This document shows positions 1 through 9,072 of a DNA stretch of 64,000 bases, piece by piece. The stretch is from G965267335 sp965267335 (GTDB lineage Bacteria > Bacteroidota > Bacteroidia > Cytophagales > JAAEPT01), in NCBI GenBank assembly GCA_965267335.1, contig OZ253953.1, positions 2,666,001-2,730,000 on the forward strand, read 5' to 3'. Numbering within the stretch: position 1 is the stretch's first letter; every line of letters starts with the position of its first letter. The notes under the pieces were generated by a model, which had not been told where the DNA came from, made no database searches, and worked only from the letters and a program-made list of their open reading frames with translations. The position numbers and the translations under genes are program-made.

Positions 1-1798
1 CATAGCCAAGAACTATCCTGATGGAAGCTATGTCGTAAGGTTAATTGTTACTGATTCAGTCGGTTGTACTGATACTTCCTCCTACATGAATTTTACCGTG
101 AGCGCAGACCAACCTCAGGCTGGTTTTGTAACAGATGGCTCAGCAGGAACCTGTCCGCCACTTCTTGTTAATTTTGCCGATACCAGTATCATTGGTAGGT
201 CGCCCATAACAGACTGGTTTTGGGACTTTGGTGATGCTGCCAATTCTGTACTTCAGCACCCGGCCAACATTTATTCTACGGAGAATAGCTTTGATGTCTC
301 ATTGAGGGTAACTGACTCCTTGGGTTGCACGGATTCAATTCTATTACCAGGCTTTATTACCCTGACCGGAGTAGTAGGGGACTTCCAGGTTTTTAATAAT
401 GTAGTATGCGAAAATGAGAGCGCTACCTTTATTGCTAATTCACCCAGTGCAACTACGTTTATTTGGGATTTTGGTGACGGTAATATTGGCTTCGGAGACA
501 CTATCGTTCACACTTATACGTTTGCCGCAACACGCTATCCTTCACTAATTATGGAAGACAGTTCCGGGCTGTGTTCCAATACCTTTACAGATACGGTAAC
601 AGTGTTACCATTGCCCGATAATGATTTAGGGCCTGACCAGGAAATCTGTGAAGACACAACGGTTCGATTGGGTATAGAACTTGAAGTTGATGAAACAGCT
701 CTTTGGAACACTGGTGAGACTACTGATAGTATCTCGATTGACACCTCTGGTAACTATTTGCTGGTAGTGACGAATACTACAACTGGCTGTTCCAGAGAGG
801 ATAGAGCCTATGTTCAGGTAAATCCATTGCCGATTGTTCAAACTCCGGCTACTAAATTCGTCTGTATTAATGATTTGACGGACCTTACAGTTACCAGTTC
901 GGATAGCATTGTTTCCTATGATTGGTTTGAGAGTGGTAGTTTCTTTGATTCAGGTGATACGATTGAAGGTGTGCCTATAACCGCACCTAGAACCTTTATT
1001 GTAATTGGGACTGATATCAATTCCTGTACCAATAGAGACACTCTGTTTATAGACACAGTGCCTCCTCCCATATTAAGTATTCCAGATACATCAATATGTC
1101 CGGACGAAAATGCTCTGATCAGCGCGGTACCGCAATCAGGGTCGGTAGCCAATGAAACGTACGAATGGTACGAGGACGGTAATTTACTATCGGATACAAC
1201 ATCAACTTTGCTTGTAGATAGTGTACATAACTATGAAGTAATATATAGAGTGGGAGAGTGCTATGTCAATGAACTATTTGAAGTAAGTTTTGATCCATTA
1301 CCTTCCTTAACAGAGAATGAAGTATCGGTTTTTTGTTCTGAAACAGATACGGGGACCGCAATATCACCAGGAAATTATGCTTCGTACAACTGGTTCCTGA
1401 ACGGATCTTCAAATAGTAGTCTGTTTGTTACCTTTCAGGACTACTATTATGTCGAGGTGGGGAATGAATTTGGTTGTACCTCAGTGGACAGTATCGAGGT
1501 TATTGATTTATGTCCACCAAGAGTTTTTATTGGTAATGCATTTTCTCCCAATGGAGATGGAGGCAATGATATTTTTCTTGCAAAAGGCGATTATATCGCT
1601 GGTTTTGAGATGACTATTTTTAATCGATGGGGGGAAATTATCTATTACTCAACAGATATTAATGAAGGTTGGGACGGTCGCTACCTGGGTAATGATATGC
1701 CAGAGGGAGTTTATCCTTGGCTTATCAAGTATACAGGCGAACACCCTGATTATACAGACCCTGTAAATCAAGAAGGTAAAGTGACATTGATTAGATGA
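1..1798 (+). CDS. PKD-domain adhesin with gliding-motility CHU_C C-terminus (5' partial)
   Basis: The reading frame is open from base 2, so the gene starts before the window; the first ATG at 86 is internal. The visible part has PKD-type domains (WDFGDG/WDFGD motifs near the start), then Ig-like domains rich in Asp, Ser and Thr, and ends with a gliding-motility-associated CHU_C domain (SPNGDG, then FNRWGE and GWDGR). Known family role: such proteins are exported by the type IX secretion system as type B substrates and act as cell-surface adhesins, SprB being the model. The stop codon overlaps the start of the PorP/SprF gene by four bases (ATGA), so the two are co-translated. That pairing is known for SprB/SprF-like loci, where the partner is needed for export or anchoring of the adhesin. 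What this protein binds cannot be told. Confidence 0.88.
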   Translation, partial: IAKNYPDGSYVVRLIVTDSVGCTDTSSYMNFTVSADQPQAGFVTDGSAGTCPPLLVNFADTSIIGRSPITDWFWDFGDAANSVLQHPANIYSTENSFDVSLRVTDSLGCTDSILLPGFITLTGVVGDFQVFNNVVCENESATFIANSPSATTFIWDFGDGNIGFGDTIVHTYTFAATRYPSLIMEDSSGLCSNTFTDTVTVLPLPDNDLGPDQEICEDTTVRLGIELEVDETALWNTGETTDSISIDTSGNYLLVVTNTTTGCSREDRAYVQVNPLPIVQTPATKFVCINDLTDLTVTSSDSIVSYDWFESGSFFDSGDTIEGVPITAPRTFIVIGTDINSCTNRDTLFIDTVPPPILSIPDTSICPDENALISAVPQSGSVANETYEWYEDGNLLSDTTSTLLVDSVHNYEVIYRVGECYVNELFEVSFDPLPSLTENEVSVFCSETDTGTAISPGNYASYNWFLNGSSNSSLFVTFQDYYYVEVGNEFGCTSVDSIEVIDLCPPRVFIGNAFSPNGDGGNDIFLAKGDYIAGFEMTIFNRWGEIIYYSTDINEGWDGRYLGNDMPEGVYPWLIKYTGEHPDYTDPVNQEGKVTLIR

Positions 1799-2832
1799 AG
1801 CTGGTGCGTATACATATTACCGTAATATTGCTTCTTTTAGCAGGAGTTAGATTGATGGCGCAGGACGTTCAACTCAGCCAGTACTACAATGTTCCTGGAT
1901 ATCTGAATCCATCGATGGTTGGTATGGGAGCGGAGTATGATAAGTTAGTGGCTCATAGTAGATTTCAATGGACTGGATTGCAAGGAGGTAATTTTACCAA
2001 CTACCTGGGTTTGGAAAAATTCTGGACAGATAAGAATAGCGGGGCTGGTTTTTTGATCTCGCATGATAATCAGGGTCAATCCTCTTTGCGAACGATTGAT
2101 TTACAAGCCCAGTATTCTTATAGTGTCTATATCAATGATCATGAAAGACTCTCTCTGGGATTAAGTGCAGGGCTAATACATCGAAAAACGGGAAGTGATT
2201 TTGTGTTCCCTGACCAATACACATCTACCGGTTATACGAACAATACTTCTTCTGATGATTTAGCCAATCAGGCAATAGTCTATCCTGATTTTGGTGGAGG
2301 AGCCATCTTTTATTCTAAACACCTTTGGGTGGGGATGAGTGCTTTTCACCTCAGCCGCCCTGATCAATCTTTTACAGACATAAATGATCGATTACCATCT
2401 AGGATTGACATCCACCTGGGATATAAGATCGATTTGTCCGAAACAAAATTCAACAAACTGCACACGCATAAAATGGACCGAAGTATTTACCCAATCTTCA
2501 ATTACAAAATGCAGGGTAAGTCGGATCAAGTGAAAATAGGCTTGTATGGTAAGTATGACGTAATCATAGCCGGATTAATGTATCGAGGCTTGCCGTTTAA
2601 GAAATATCAGCCCGATCTTCAGAATAATGAATCAGTTATCATACTGGCCGGCTTCAGTCATAATCATATTCACGTGACTTATAGTTATGATGCGGTGGTT
2701 TCCAGGCTTTCAGGTAATGCGGGAGGGGCTCATGAGCTCAACGTGACAATAGTGCCTTTGATGGCCAAAAAAGCTTATGGTAAACCCAAGCCGATGAAGA
2801 CCTTACCATGTCCGGCACCTATGCATCATTAG
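1795..2832 (+). CDS. PorP/SprF family type IX secretion membrane protein
   Basis: 345 residues with a signal peptide (hydrophobic core at about 7-17, cleavage after MAQ near residue 23) followed by the PorP/SprF pattern: QYYNVPGYLNPSMVG just after cleavage, then alternating beta-strand segments typical of an outer-membrane barrel. In the family, PorP/SprF proteins form complexes with CHU_C-type adhesins or with PorK/L/M/N parts of the T9SS. The four-base overlap with the upstream CHU_C adhesin suggests it serves that protein. The end is unusual in position: only two bases separate its stop from the stop of the convergent giant gene, so any transcription terminator must lie inside the opposing gene. 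Confidence 0.88.
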   Translation: MKLVRIHITVILLLLAGVRLMAQDVQLSQYYNVPGYLNPSMVGMGAEYDKLVAHSRFQWTGLQGGNFTNYLGLEKFWTDKNSGAGFLISHDNQGQSSLRTIDLQAQYSYSVYINDHERLSLGLSAGLIHRKTGSDFVFPDQYTSTGYTNNTSSDDLANQAIVYPDFGGGAIFYSKHLWVGMSAFHLSRPDQSFTDINDRLPSRIDIHLGYKIDLSETKFNKLHTHKMDRSIYPIFNYKMQGKSDQVKIGLYGKYDVIIAGLMYRGLPFKKYQPDLQNNESVIILAGFSHNHIHVTYSYDAVVSRLSGNAGGAHELNVTIVPLMAKKAYGKPKPMKTLPCPAPMHH

Positions 2833-2834
2833 GG

Positions 2835-5800
2835 TTATCGAATTTCAAGGTATCCATCTGACTCCGGCTTTCCTTTACCACTTGAATTCAACCAGAGAAT
2901 ATAAAAATAAGTACCTGTAGGGAGTGGTTCACCGTTATATGTGCCATCCCAATAATTACTTTCATTGTTGTAGTTGGTAATATCAGCCAGTTTGGTTCCC
3001 CATTTATTGTAAACTCTGAATCTGGAGTTTGGATAACCACTTATGTGATCAATGATAACCTTATCATTTAAACCATCCTGCTCAGTAATTGAGATTGCAT
3101 TATGTACAACAGGTGATTGAATGCTTGCTGTTACCAGATTCATACGAAGGAAAGTAGTATCACAATCACCAAAAATATCGCAAATAACAATCTGTATGGA
3201 GTCCTGTGTGTTACCGGAGCTGTTCTGTGTAAAATCCATTGAAAGAGAGCCTGTAGTGCTATCAAGTAATGCCGGTGCACCACCAAATGGACCACTGATA
3301 ATAATAATCTGAGCAGTATCAAGAATACCCGATGGGTCGTCAATATAGCTTGGAAGGCTGATGTTAACTACTACTTCATCGAGTACGGTAAAATCAGTTT
3401 GGGTCCAACTCAATGGTGTTTTAATGAATAATTGAATAGCTTTTGAGAATGCAGAAGTGTTGCCAGAGCTGTCCTGAAGAGCGGTTAAACTATCAAGCCC
3501 TAAAGCGGTAAGTGAAGCTATTTGTGATGAAGTCAATGTGTAGGTCCAGTTGCCTGAAGCATCCGCTGATAGTGTGTCAATCAGGTATCGCCCCTGATTT
3601 TCAGTATCAGCATAAAATTGAATGAACGCGTTGGGAGAGGAGGTCCCGGTAGTTATACTGTCTCCTGTCAAATGAACAACCGGTGGTTGAATATTTTCCT
3701 GTTCCCCTGTGAATATATTAATGGCTTCACCACCACATCCGTAAATAATGTTAGACCAGAAAGAATTCAAGGAATCTGATTCTACTCTGATTCCATCCGA
3801 TAATGCAGTAATAATATTTCCTTCGGAAGGATCAAGCCCTCCGATCTGGTTGGAATGGCTGCTTGAAATCCAAACGGCATTATTACTGAGGTGGCTACTG
3901 CTGGTTGTAGTTAAATCAGCCTCTACACCGAAGTGATTTCCCTGAATCACATTTGAATTAGAATTTGCCAGGTAAATACCATTGAAAGTGGCTCTTAGGA
4001 AAATGTTGTTTGTGACCAGGCAGGAGTCAGAATTAAACATGGGTAACCAGGAGCCGGAGGTTCCCCAGCCTGTGATTAAAGTACCAGAAGTGTCTGCTCC
4101 GAATTTATTATTTGAGATGATTGTATGTTTACTGTCGTAGTGTGCTATTGCCTCATTAAACGTGGTTGCAATGACATTATTCGAAAATGTCACACTATCG
4201 CAATTGCTGTTGAGTGCCAGTGCAACTCTAGGCTCCCATGCTCCCCCGGTTTGGTCAAATTGTATACTGGTACCAAAGATGTTCTTATCGATTGTTGTAT
4301 TTGATACATTACTTAAATCTATGCAAAGGTTGGTTGATCTGGCAAAAAGACAATTCTTAATGGAATTCCCCGTGGAGTTACTTATTTGTATAGCATTAAC
4401 GGAGTTAGACCCGGCCACCAGCCCTGTAGTGTCTACCCCGAAATGACAATTGTCTACAACAACTGAGTCGGCAGTAATTTGGATAATGTTTGTAACTCCA
4501 TTTAAATCACTAAATGCTAAACCATTTACTTGTGTGCCGCTGGCTTGGATATCCAGACCTGTTACAGCTGCTGTACTGACAATATCAATTATCGGTTTGT
4601 CACTCCAAAGAGGAGAGGAGCTTCCATCGATAATGACGGCTTCCGTGATTGGTGGTAAGTCAGAAAGCAAGTCAATGCTTGAGGAACTGGCTCCCGAGCT
4701 AAAAGAAATAGTATCCGTTCCAGGATTACTGTTGGCATAATTAATTGCACCTCTCAGTGTTCCGCAACTGCCATCATCAAGTGTACTGGTAACTTCGAGT
4801 GTATCACAGACTACACAGTTCAGGCCCGCGTCATTAATGGTCCAGACGTAGGTACTGATAATATTCGACCTCTCTGTTGCTGCATTGCAGTACTGTAATC
4901 CCACCGCACCCAGGGTCATTCCACTTTGAAGTCCACCAAGGGCTTCCCAACCAATAAGTGTCGAGTCATAATTATCAACTGATAACCCTGAATTGTCAAG
5001 CATTCCGGAAAAATTGTTTACCAAACCAACATTCCAGTTTCCAAGATTCTGATTGAAACTACTAGCGCTGTCAAACATATTACTTAAATCAGTAACCCCG
5101 GATACATCCCAACCAGAAATATCTTGATTGAAACTGGTTGCTCCAGAGAACATAGATCTCATATTTGTGATGGTACTGACGTCCCAGGAACTTATATCTG
5201 CATTGAAAGAAGTTGCATTCTGAAACATTTGTTCCATGCTTGATGTTCCGGCCAGGTTTGGTGCATCAGTGGCGGAAACCACAAGGTTGGTACACCCACT
5301 AAAGGCGTTTTGTAGTGAGGTCCATGTGATATCCCCCCACTGTTCTAGGTCCAGTATCTTTTGCCTGTCTTGGGTGCTATTAAAGAAGATTCTTGGGAAT
5401 GTACCTGTTATTTCAACCCGGTAGGTTCCAGGAGTAGGGAAGGTGATCGTGGCATCTCCGGTCTGGCTTCCTAGTGTACCGTTGTTTGTTGGAGTTCCAA
5501 CTTCTTCCCAATAGATGTCATACAAGTAACCACCACCGGTTGTTGGTATGATGATTTGATTATTTCCAGAAGTGCCAGGATTATCGCTTTGCCAGGTTGT
5601 AATGAATGGTGCCACCGTTGTTCTGTCAAAAAATATAGTGAAAACGGGATCATTGGTTGCATCACTATTGATCGTTAAAGTATCGTAAAAGGTACCAGAG
5701 ACTGACGAGTTAAATATTATTGGAATGGAATCAGAAGATCCCGCAGCTATTGTATTAGGTGACCAGCTTGCGGCAATAGTATATTGATTGTTTAAATCAA

Positions 5801-8618
5801 GATTAGCTGACGCAATGGTAAGATCACAATTACCAGTGTTACTATATACTACCCATGTAGTGTCAGTTTTGTTATTACTAATTTGAGATAATGTGATGTA
5901 GTCAGGGTTGATGAGAGTGCTTCCGGCTATTGATATGGAAATGGTCTGAGGGACTGGAACTGACTGAAACTCATAAGCCCCCATGTCAACTGTATTGAAC
6001 TGTCTGGGGTTGCCATTTAGATCAACGGGTAAGGGTTCGGAAATGTCACCATCATTATCAAGATCATAAATGTCTGAAGTAAGGTGCGTTGCGGAACCAG
6101 CATCAATAGCAGGTGAACAGTCAGTAAGGCTTACATCAAATGCAGCAAGGTTATTAAAGAGGGGATCAGCATTAATACCGCCTTGCTCGCCATTCTCAAT
6201 TATCGTGTTTTGGTCCACAACGGTAACATCATACACAAGATCAAAGGCCTGTGCAGTTCCGTTTCCCCAAATGATGCAATTGTCCAATTCCAGTATCCCA
6301 TTACCATTACCTGCATTGTTGTCTCCTTGCATATAAAAAACTTCGCCATTTGTGTCCTGACCATCATTTCCGGCAAAAGTACAGTTGATAAATGAGTTTG
6401 TGCCATTCGGCATGAAAATGAGGTAAACAGCTCCTCCGTTAGTCAAAGTAGCTGTGTTATTAATGAAGCTAGAGTTTGTCACTGTGTATTGTCCTCCAAA
6501 TGTTCCTTGCATCCAAATAGCTCCTCCACGGTTGGCCGTGTTTCCAATGAATTCGCAAGATGAGATAAAAACATCTCCATAAGCTGAAATAGCCCCTCCT
6601 CCGTTTCCAGGCCCATTATTGACAAATGAACAATTTACAAAGGTCCCTGTGCCACCTGAACCTTGATCTATTCGAACAAGGGAAGCAGCTGTGCGTGCTG
6701 TATTATCGTATAAGTTGCAAGACTCCATTATAATATTATTGCCTCCAAATAAGAGTTGATTGTTTGCATAGCTATTGTGGTGAATATCACATTGGTAAAA
6801 ACTGCCACCATTGGAAGCGCCTTGAAATCTCAATACACCACCAGTTTGATTCTGCCCATAATTGTTATTGATATCGCAGTAGTAAAAATCAACCTTACCA
6901 GAGTTTAGGTAAAGCACGGCTCCAGAGACACCTGTTGTCGCGCAGGCATTATTCTGAATGTGACAATTTCTAAATTCAAGGGTCGTAGCCGTGGCGTAAA
7001 GCACACCTCCGTTTGTAGTTGTATATGCATGTTCAATTACAAAACCATCAATTATGATATCACTTACACCATTCAGATCAAAAAGTCTGGTGGTATTATT
7101 GGTGCTATCTGCATCACCTTGTACCTCACCACTCAAAATCGTTTGTTTTGTGGCCCTGGTCGAATCTCTATCTGTGAAATTATCTCCTGATGTAAATCCT
7201 CCAAATAGTTTGACTCCAGTGGGTATGTCCCAGGACTCAGTGTTATCAGAAATGACAGACGGGGTGTATGTTCCTTCCGCAACTAGCACTGAATCACCTG
7301 ATACCGCAACTGCCAACGCGTCTTGTAGAGTATTAAAGGCATCGTTCCATGATGTTCCATCATTGGCTCCTGATGCATTCCAGTCAACATATATATAAGG
7401 AGGAGGTGCAATCACCGAATTATTAATCTTCGCAATCCGGTTTGCACTTGATCCCTGATAGTTTTGAAAAGTTCCCCCTATATAAAGGCTCGTATTGTCA
7501 TTGATGACTAGAGATTCGACACCACCATCTGCACCGCTAACTGTGTTGAACGATGATTCATACGCTCCGTTAGGAGTGACTTTTACAAGAAACTCTGCCG
7601 CATTTCCGTCATAAGTCAGAAAACTACCTCCCGCGAGTATATAGTCGTCCGAGGTAATGTCTATACTTTTGACCCCGGCATCAGGGCCTGTACCAACAGC
7701 AAACGAAGGAACAGCTCCACCAAACTGATCGACCATGGCAATGTTAGGAGAGGGGAAGCCATTATAGGTCGTAAATTCTCCACCGATAATAATAGCCTCA
7801 GCGCTATTTAAAGCAATATCATAGACAACAGGAGTTGCTCCCCCGGTGACCCCGGTCCCTACGGTAAAAGTTGGGTCAAATGCACCTGTTGGATCTAGTC
7901 TGGCTAAATTTGCACTTGAGTTTCCGTCATAATCATCAAATTCCCCACCAATGAGTATGTAGTTGTCACTTTGAACCTCTATATCCCATACAGCAGGAAA
8001 CCCACCACTTACTCCTGAACCAACACTACCGAATGTGAAATCCAAATTGCCGTTTTGTTGTAATCTGGCAAGTCCTCCAACCGGAGTGGAGTTGAATAGT
8101 GTGAAATATCCACCTACCAATATTTGTTCGCTGGCGTCCAGTTCAACAGAAAGTACCTCATTACTAAACCCTCCAAGTGGATCAAAATTACCATCAATTG
8201 TTCCGTCTGGGTTAATGATTACAATTCGGTCCCTTACATTACCATTTAAATTTTGAAATGCTCCACCGGCAACGATTCGGTCATCAGACATAATGACAAT
8301 ATCATTTACCGTATTATCAAAACCGGTTCCCATGTTGGCTAGGAATCCAAAATCCAGAGATCCATCGGTGCCTAATTTTACCATGCGATTAACCGTGTTT
8401 CCATCCCATTGAACAAATGCGCCAGCGGCAATGACTTCACCTGTGGATAATACTCCTACAGCTCGAACTTCACCATCAGTGAAACCTGATCCTGGGAAGA
8501 AGGATAAATCTTGACTACCGTCTTGAGCACGGGAGGTAATAACTGAGCTGAGAATCAGTAGCGTGGAGCAAAAAAATCTCAATAGCATAAAAATAATAGC
8601 AGAATGATGTACCCGCAA
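2835..8618 (-). CDS. Giant mosaic surface protein: delta-60 repeats, beta-helices, BspA-like repeats, CHU_C end
   Basis: 1927 residues. Visible in order: signal peptide (ends ...SRAQ, about residue 32; the start could also be the Met at residue 11); delta-60/DUF5122-type beta-propeller repeats, about 33-405 (recurring GG-x-F-x-x-Y-x-G); a right-handed beta-helix of the choice-of-anchor Q type, about 410-890 (begins YIYVDWNASGANDGTSW, ends MGAYEF); an ASH/choice-of-anchor-D-like beta domain, about 895-1010; BspA-like DUF285 repeats, about 1125-1215 (SFNQDISGWDVS); a second beta-helix opening like CSLREAI modules, about 1270-1620; an Ig-like region; and a C-terminal CHU_C-like domain with VYNKWG and YWDGTYNG. 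The usual NGDG loop is replaced by EQDGLND. Inferred role: T9SS-exported, surface-bound adhesin or shield protein. The ligand is unknown. Confidence 0.85.
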   Translation of the reverse strand: MRVHHSAIIFMLLRFFCSTLLILSSVITSRAQDGSQDLSFFPGSGFTDGEVRAVGVLSTGEVIAAGAFVQWDGNTVNRMVKLGTDGSLDFGFLANMGTGFDNTVNDIVIMSDDRIVAGGAFQNLNGNVRDRIVIINPDGTIDGNFDPLGGFSNEVLSVELDASEQILVGGYFTLFNSTPVGGLARLQQNGNLDFTFGSVGSGVSGGFPAVWDIEVQSDNYILIGGEFDDYDGNSSANLARLDPTGAFDPTFTVGTGVTGGATPVVYDIALNSAEAIIIGGEFTTYNGFPSPNIAMVDQFGGAVPSFAVGTGPDAGVKSIDITSDDYILAGGSFLTYDGNAAEFLVKVTPNGAYESSFNTVSGADGGVESLVINDNTSLYIGGTFQNYQGSSANRIAKINNSVIAPPPYIYVDWNASGANDGTSWNDAFNTLQDALAVAVSGDSVLVAEGTYTPSVISDNTESWDIPTGVKLFGGFTSGDNFTDRDSTRATKQTILSGEVQGDADSTNNTTRLFDLNGVSDIIIDGFVIEHAYTTTNGGVLYATATTLEFRNCHIQNNACATTGVSGAVLYLNSGKVDFYYCDINNNYGQNQTGGVLRFQGASNGGSFYQCDIHHNSYANNQLLFGGNNIIMESCNLYDNTARTAASLVRIDQGSGGTGTFVNCSFVNNGPGNGGGAISAYGDVFISSCEFIGNTANRGGAIWMQGTFGGQYTVTNSSFINNTATLTNGGAVYLIFMPNGTNSFINCTFAGNDGQDTNGEVFYMQGDNNAGNGNGILELDNCIIWGNGTAQAFDLVYDVTVVDQNTIIENGEQGGINADPLFNNLAAFDVSLTDCSPAIDAGSATHLTSDIYDLDNDGDISEPLPVDLNGNPRQFNTVDMGAYEFQSVPVPQTISISIAGSTLINPDYITLSQISNNKTDTTWVVYSNTGNCDLTIASANLDLNNQYTIAASWSPNTIAAGSSDSIPIIFNSSVSGTFYDTLTINSDATNDPVFTIFFDRTTVAPFITTWQSDNPGTSGNNQIIIPTTGGGYLYDIYWEEVGTPTNNGTLGSQTGDATITFPTPGTYRVEITGTFPRIFFNSTQDRQKILDLEQWGDITWTSLQNAFSGCTNLVVSATDAPNLAGTSSMEQMFQNATSFNADISSWDVSTITNMRSMFSGATSFNQDISGWDVSGVTDLSNMFDSASSFNQNLGNWNVGLVNNFSGMLDNSGLSVDNYDSTLIGWEALGGLQSGMTLGAVGLQYCNAATERSNIISTYVWTINDAGLNCVVCDTLEVTSTLDDGSCGTLRGAINYANSNPGTDTISFSSGASSSSIDLLSDLPPITEAVIIDGSSSPLWSDKPIIDIVSTAAVTGLDIQASGTQVNGLAFSDLNGVTNIIQITADSVVVDNCHFGVDTTGLVAGSNSVNAIQISNSTGNSIKNCLFARSTNLCIDLSNVSNTTIDKNIFGTSIQFDQTGGAWEPRVALALNSNCDSVTFSNNVIATTFNEAIAHYDSKHTIISNNKFGADTSGTLITGWGTSGSWLPMFNSDSCLVTNNIFLRATFNGIYLANSNSNVIQGNHFGVEADLTTTSSSHLSNNAVWISSSHSNQIGGLDPSEGNIITALSDGIRVESDSLNSFWSNIIYGCGGEAINIFTGEQENIQPPVVHLTGDSITTGTSSPNAFIQFYADTENQGRYLIDTLSADASGNWTYTLTSSQIASLTALGLDSLTALQDSSGNTSAFSKAIQLFIKTPLSWTQTDFTVLDEVVVNISLPSYIDDPSGILDTAQIIIISGPFGGAPALLDSTTGSLSMDFTQNSSGNTQDSIQIVICDIFGDCDTTFLRMNLVTASIQSPVVHNAISITEQDGLNDKVIIDHISGYPNSRFRVYNKWGTKLADITNYNNESNYWDGTYNGEPLPTGTYFYILWLNSSGKGKPESDGYLEIR
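4985..5230 (-). repeat. Three tandem 75-bp BspA-like (DUF285) repeat units
   Basis: Within the giant gene, about three consecutive 25-residue units begin SFNADISSWDVS, SFNQDISGWDVS and SFNQNLGNWNVG. At DNA level each is about 75 bp and visibly related. Such leucine-rich-like lipoprotein repeats occur in surface proteins of gut protists and bacteria. The copy number is low here. Confidence 0.7.
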
Positions 8619-9072
8619 TTTAAGAAAGGAAATCCAATTTCTTTAGCATGTGGAAAAGTAAGGGGCTATTGAAACGGCATTACAGTGGGCCCTTTCATGT
8701 TCTACCTTTCCAAGGTAGATTTTCCGGATGAAATAATTACCAGCCTTATTACATGAAATGAAGTTGTTTATTATTCTTTAAGTGGTTGATTAACATGATT
8801 TTGAAGTGTTTGGAATATGTATTTGGTAAGTCGAAATTACAAGACTACATAATTGTTTAGGTTCAGTTGTTTTCTAAACGTAATTCGATCTTTTGAACTG
8901 GCGATAATTAGTATAATACTTATAATTTATTGTAACCTAAAGAGAATAAGGCCTGGTTCATATTTTCAAAATGGTCATATAGCATGGTGTAATTTGTGCG
9001 GGATTTTTTCATAAGCCGCACAAAATCAGTTAACTGCTATTGAACACGTAATACTCCTAAACAACCACCACC
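8619..9072. other. 454-bp divergent intergenic region
   Basis: The region separates the giant minus-strand gene from the plus-strand beta-helix gene and must hold both promoters. It is AT-rich. An 8-bp perfect inverted repeat (TCTACCTT, loop TCC, AAGGTAGA) lies at 8701-8719 and would form a short hairpin in the leader of the giant gene. I see no small gene and no RNA gene. Confidence 0.6.
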
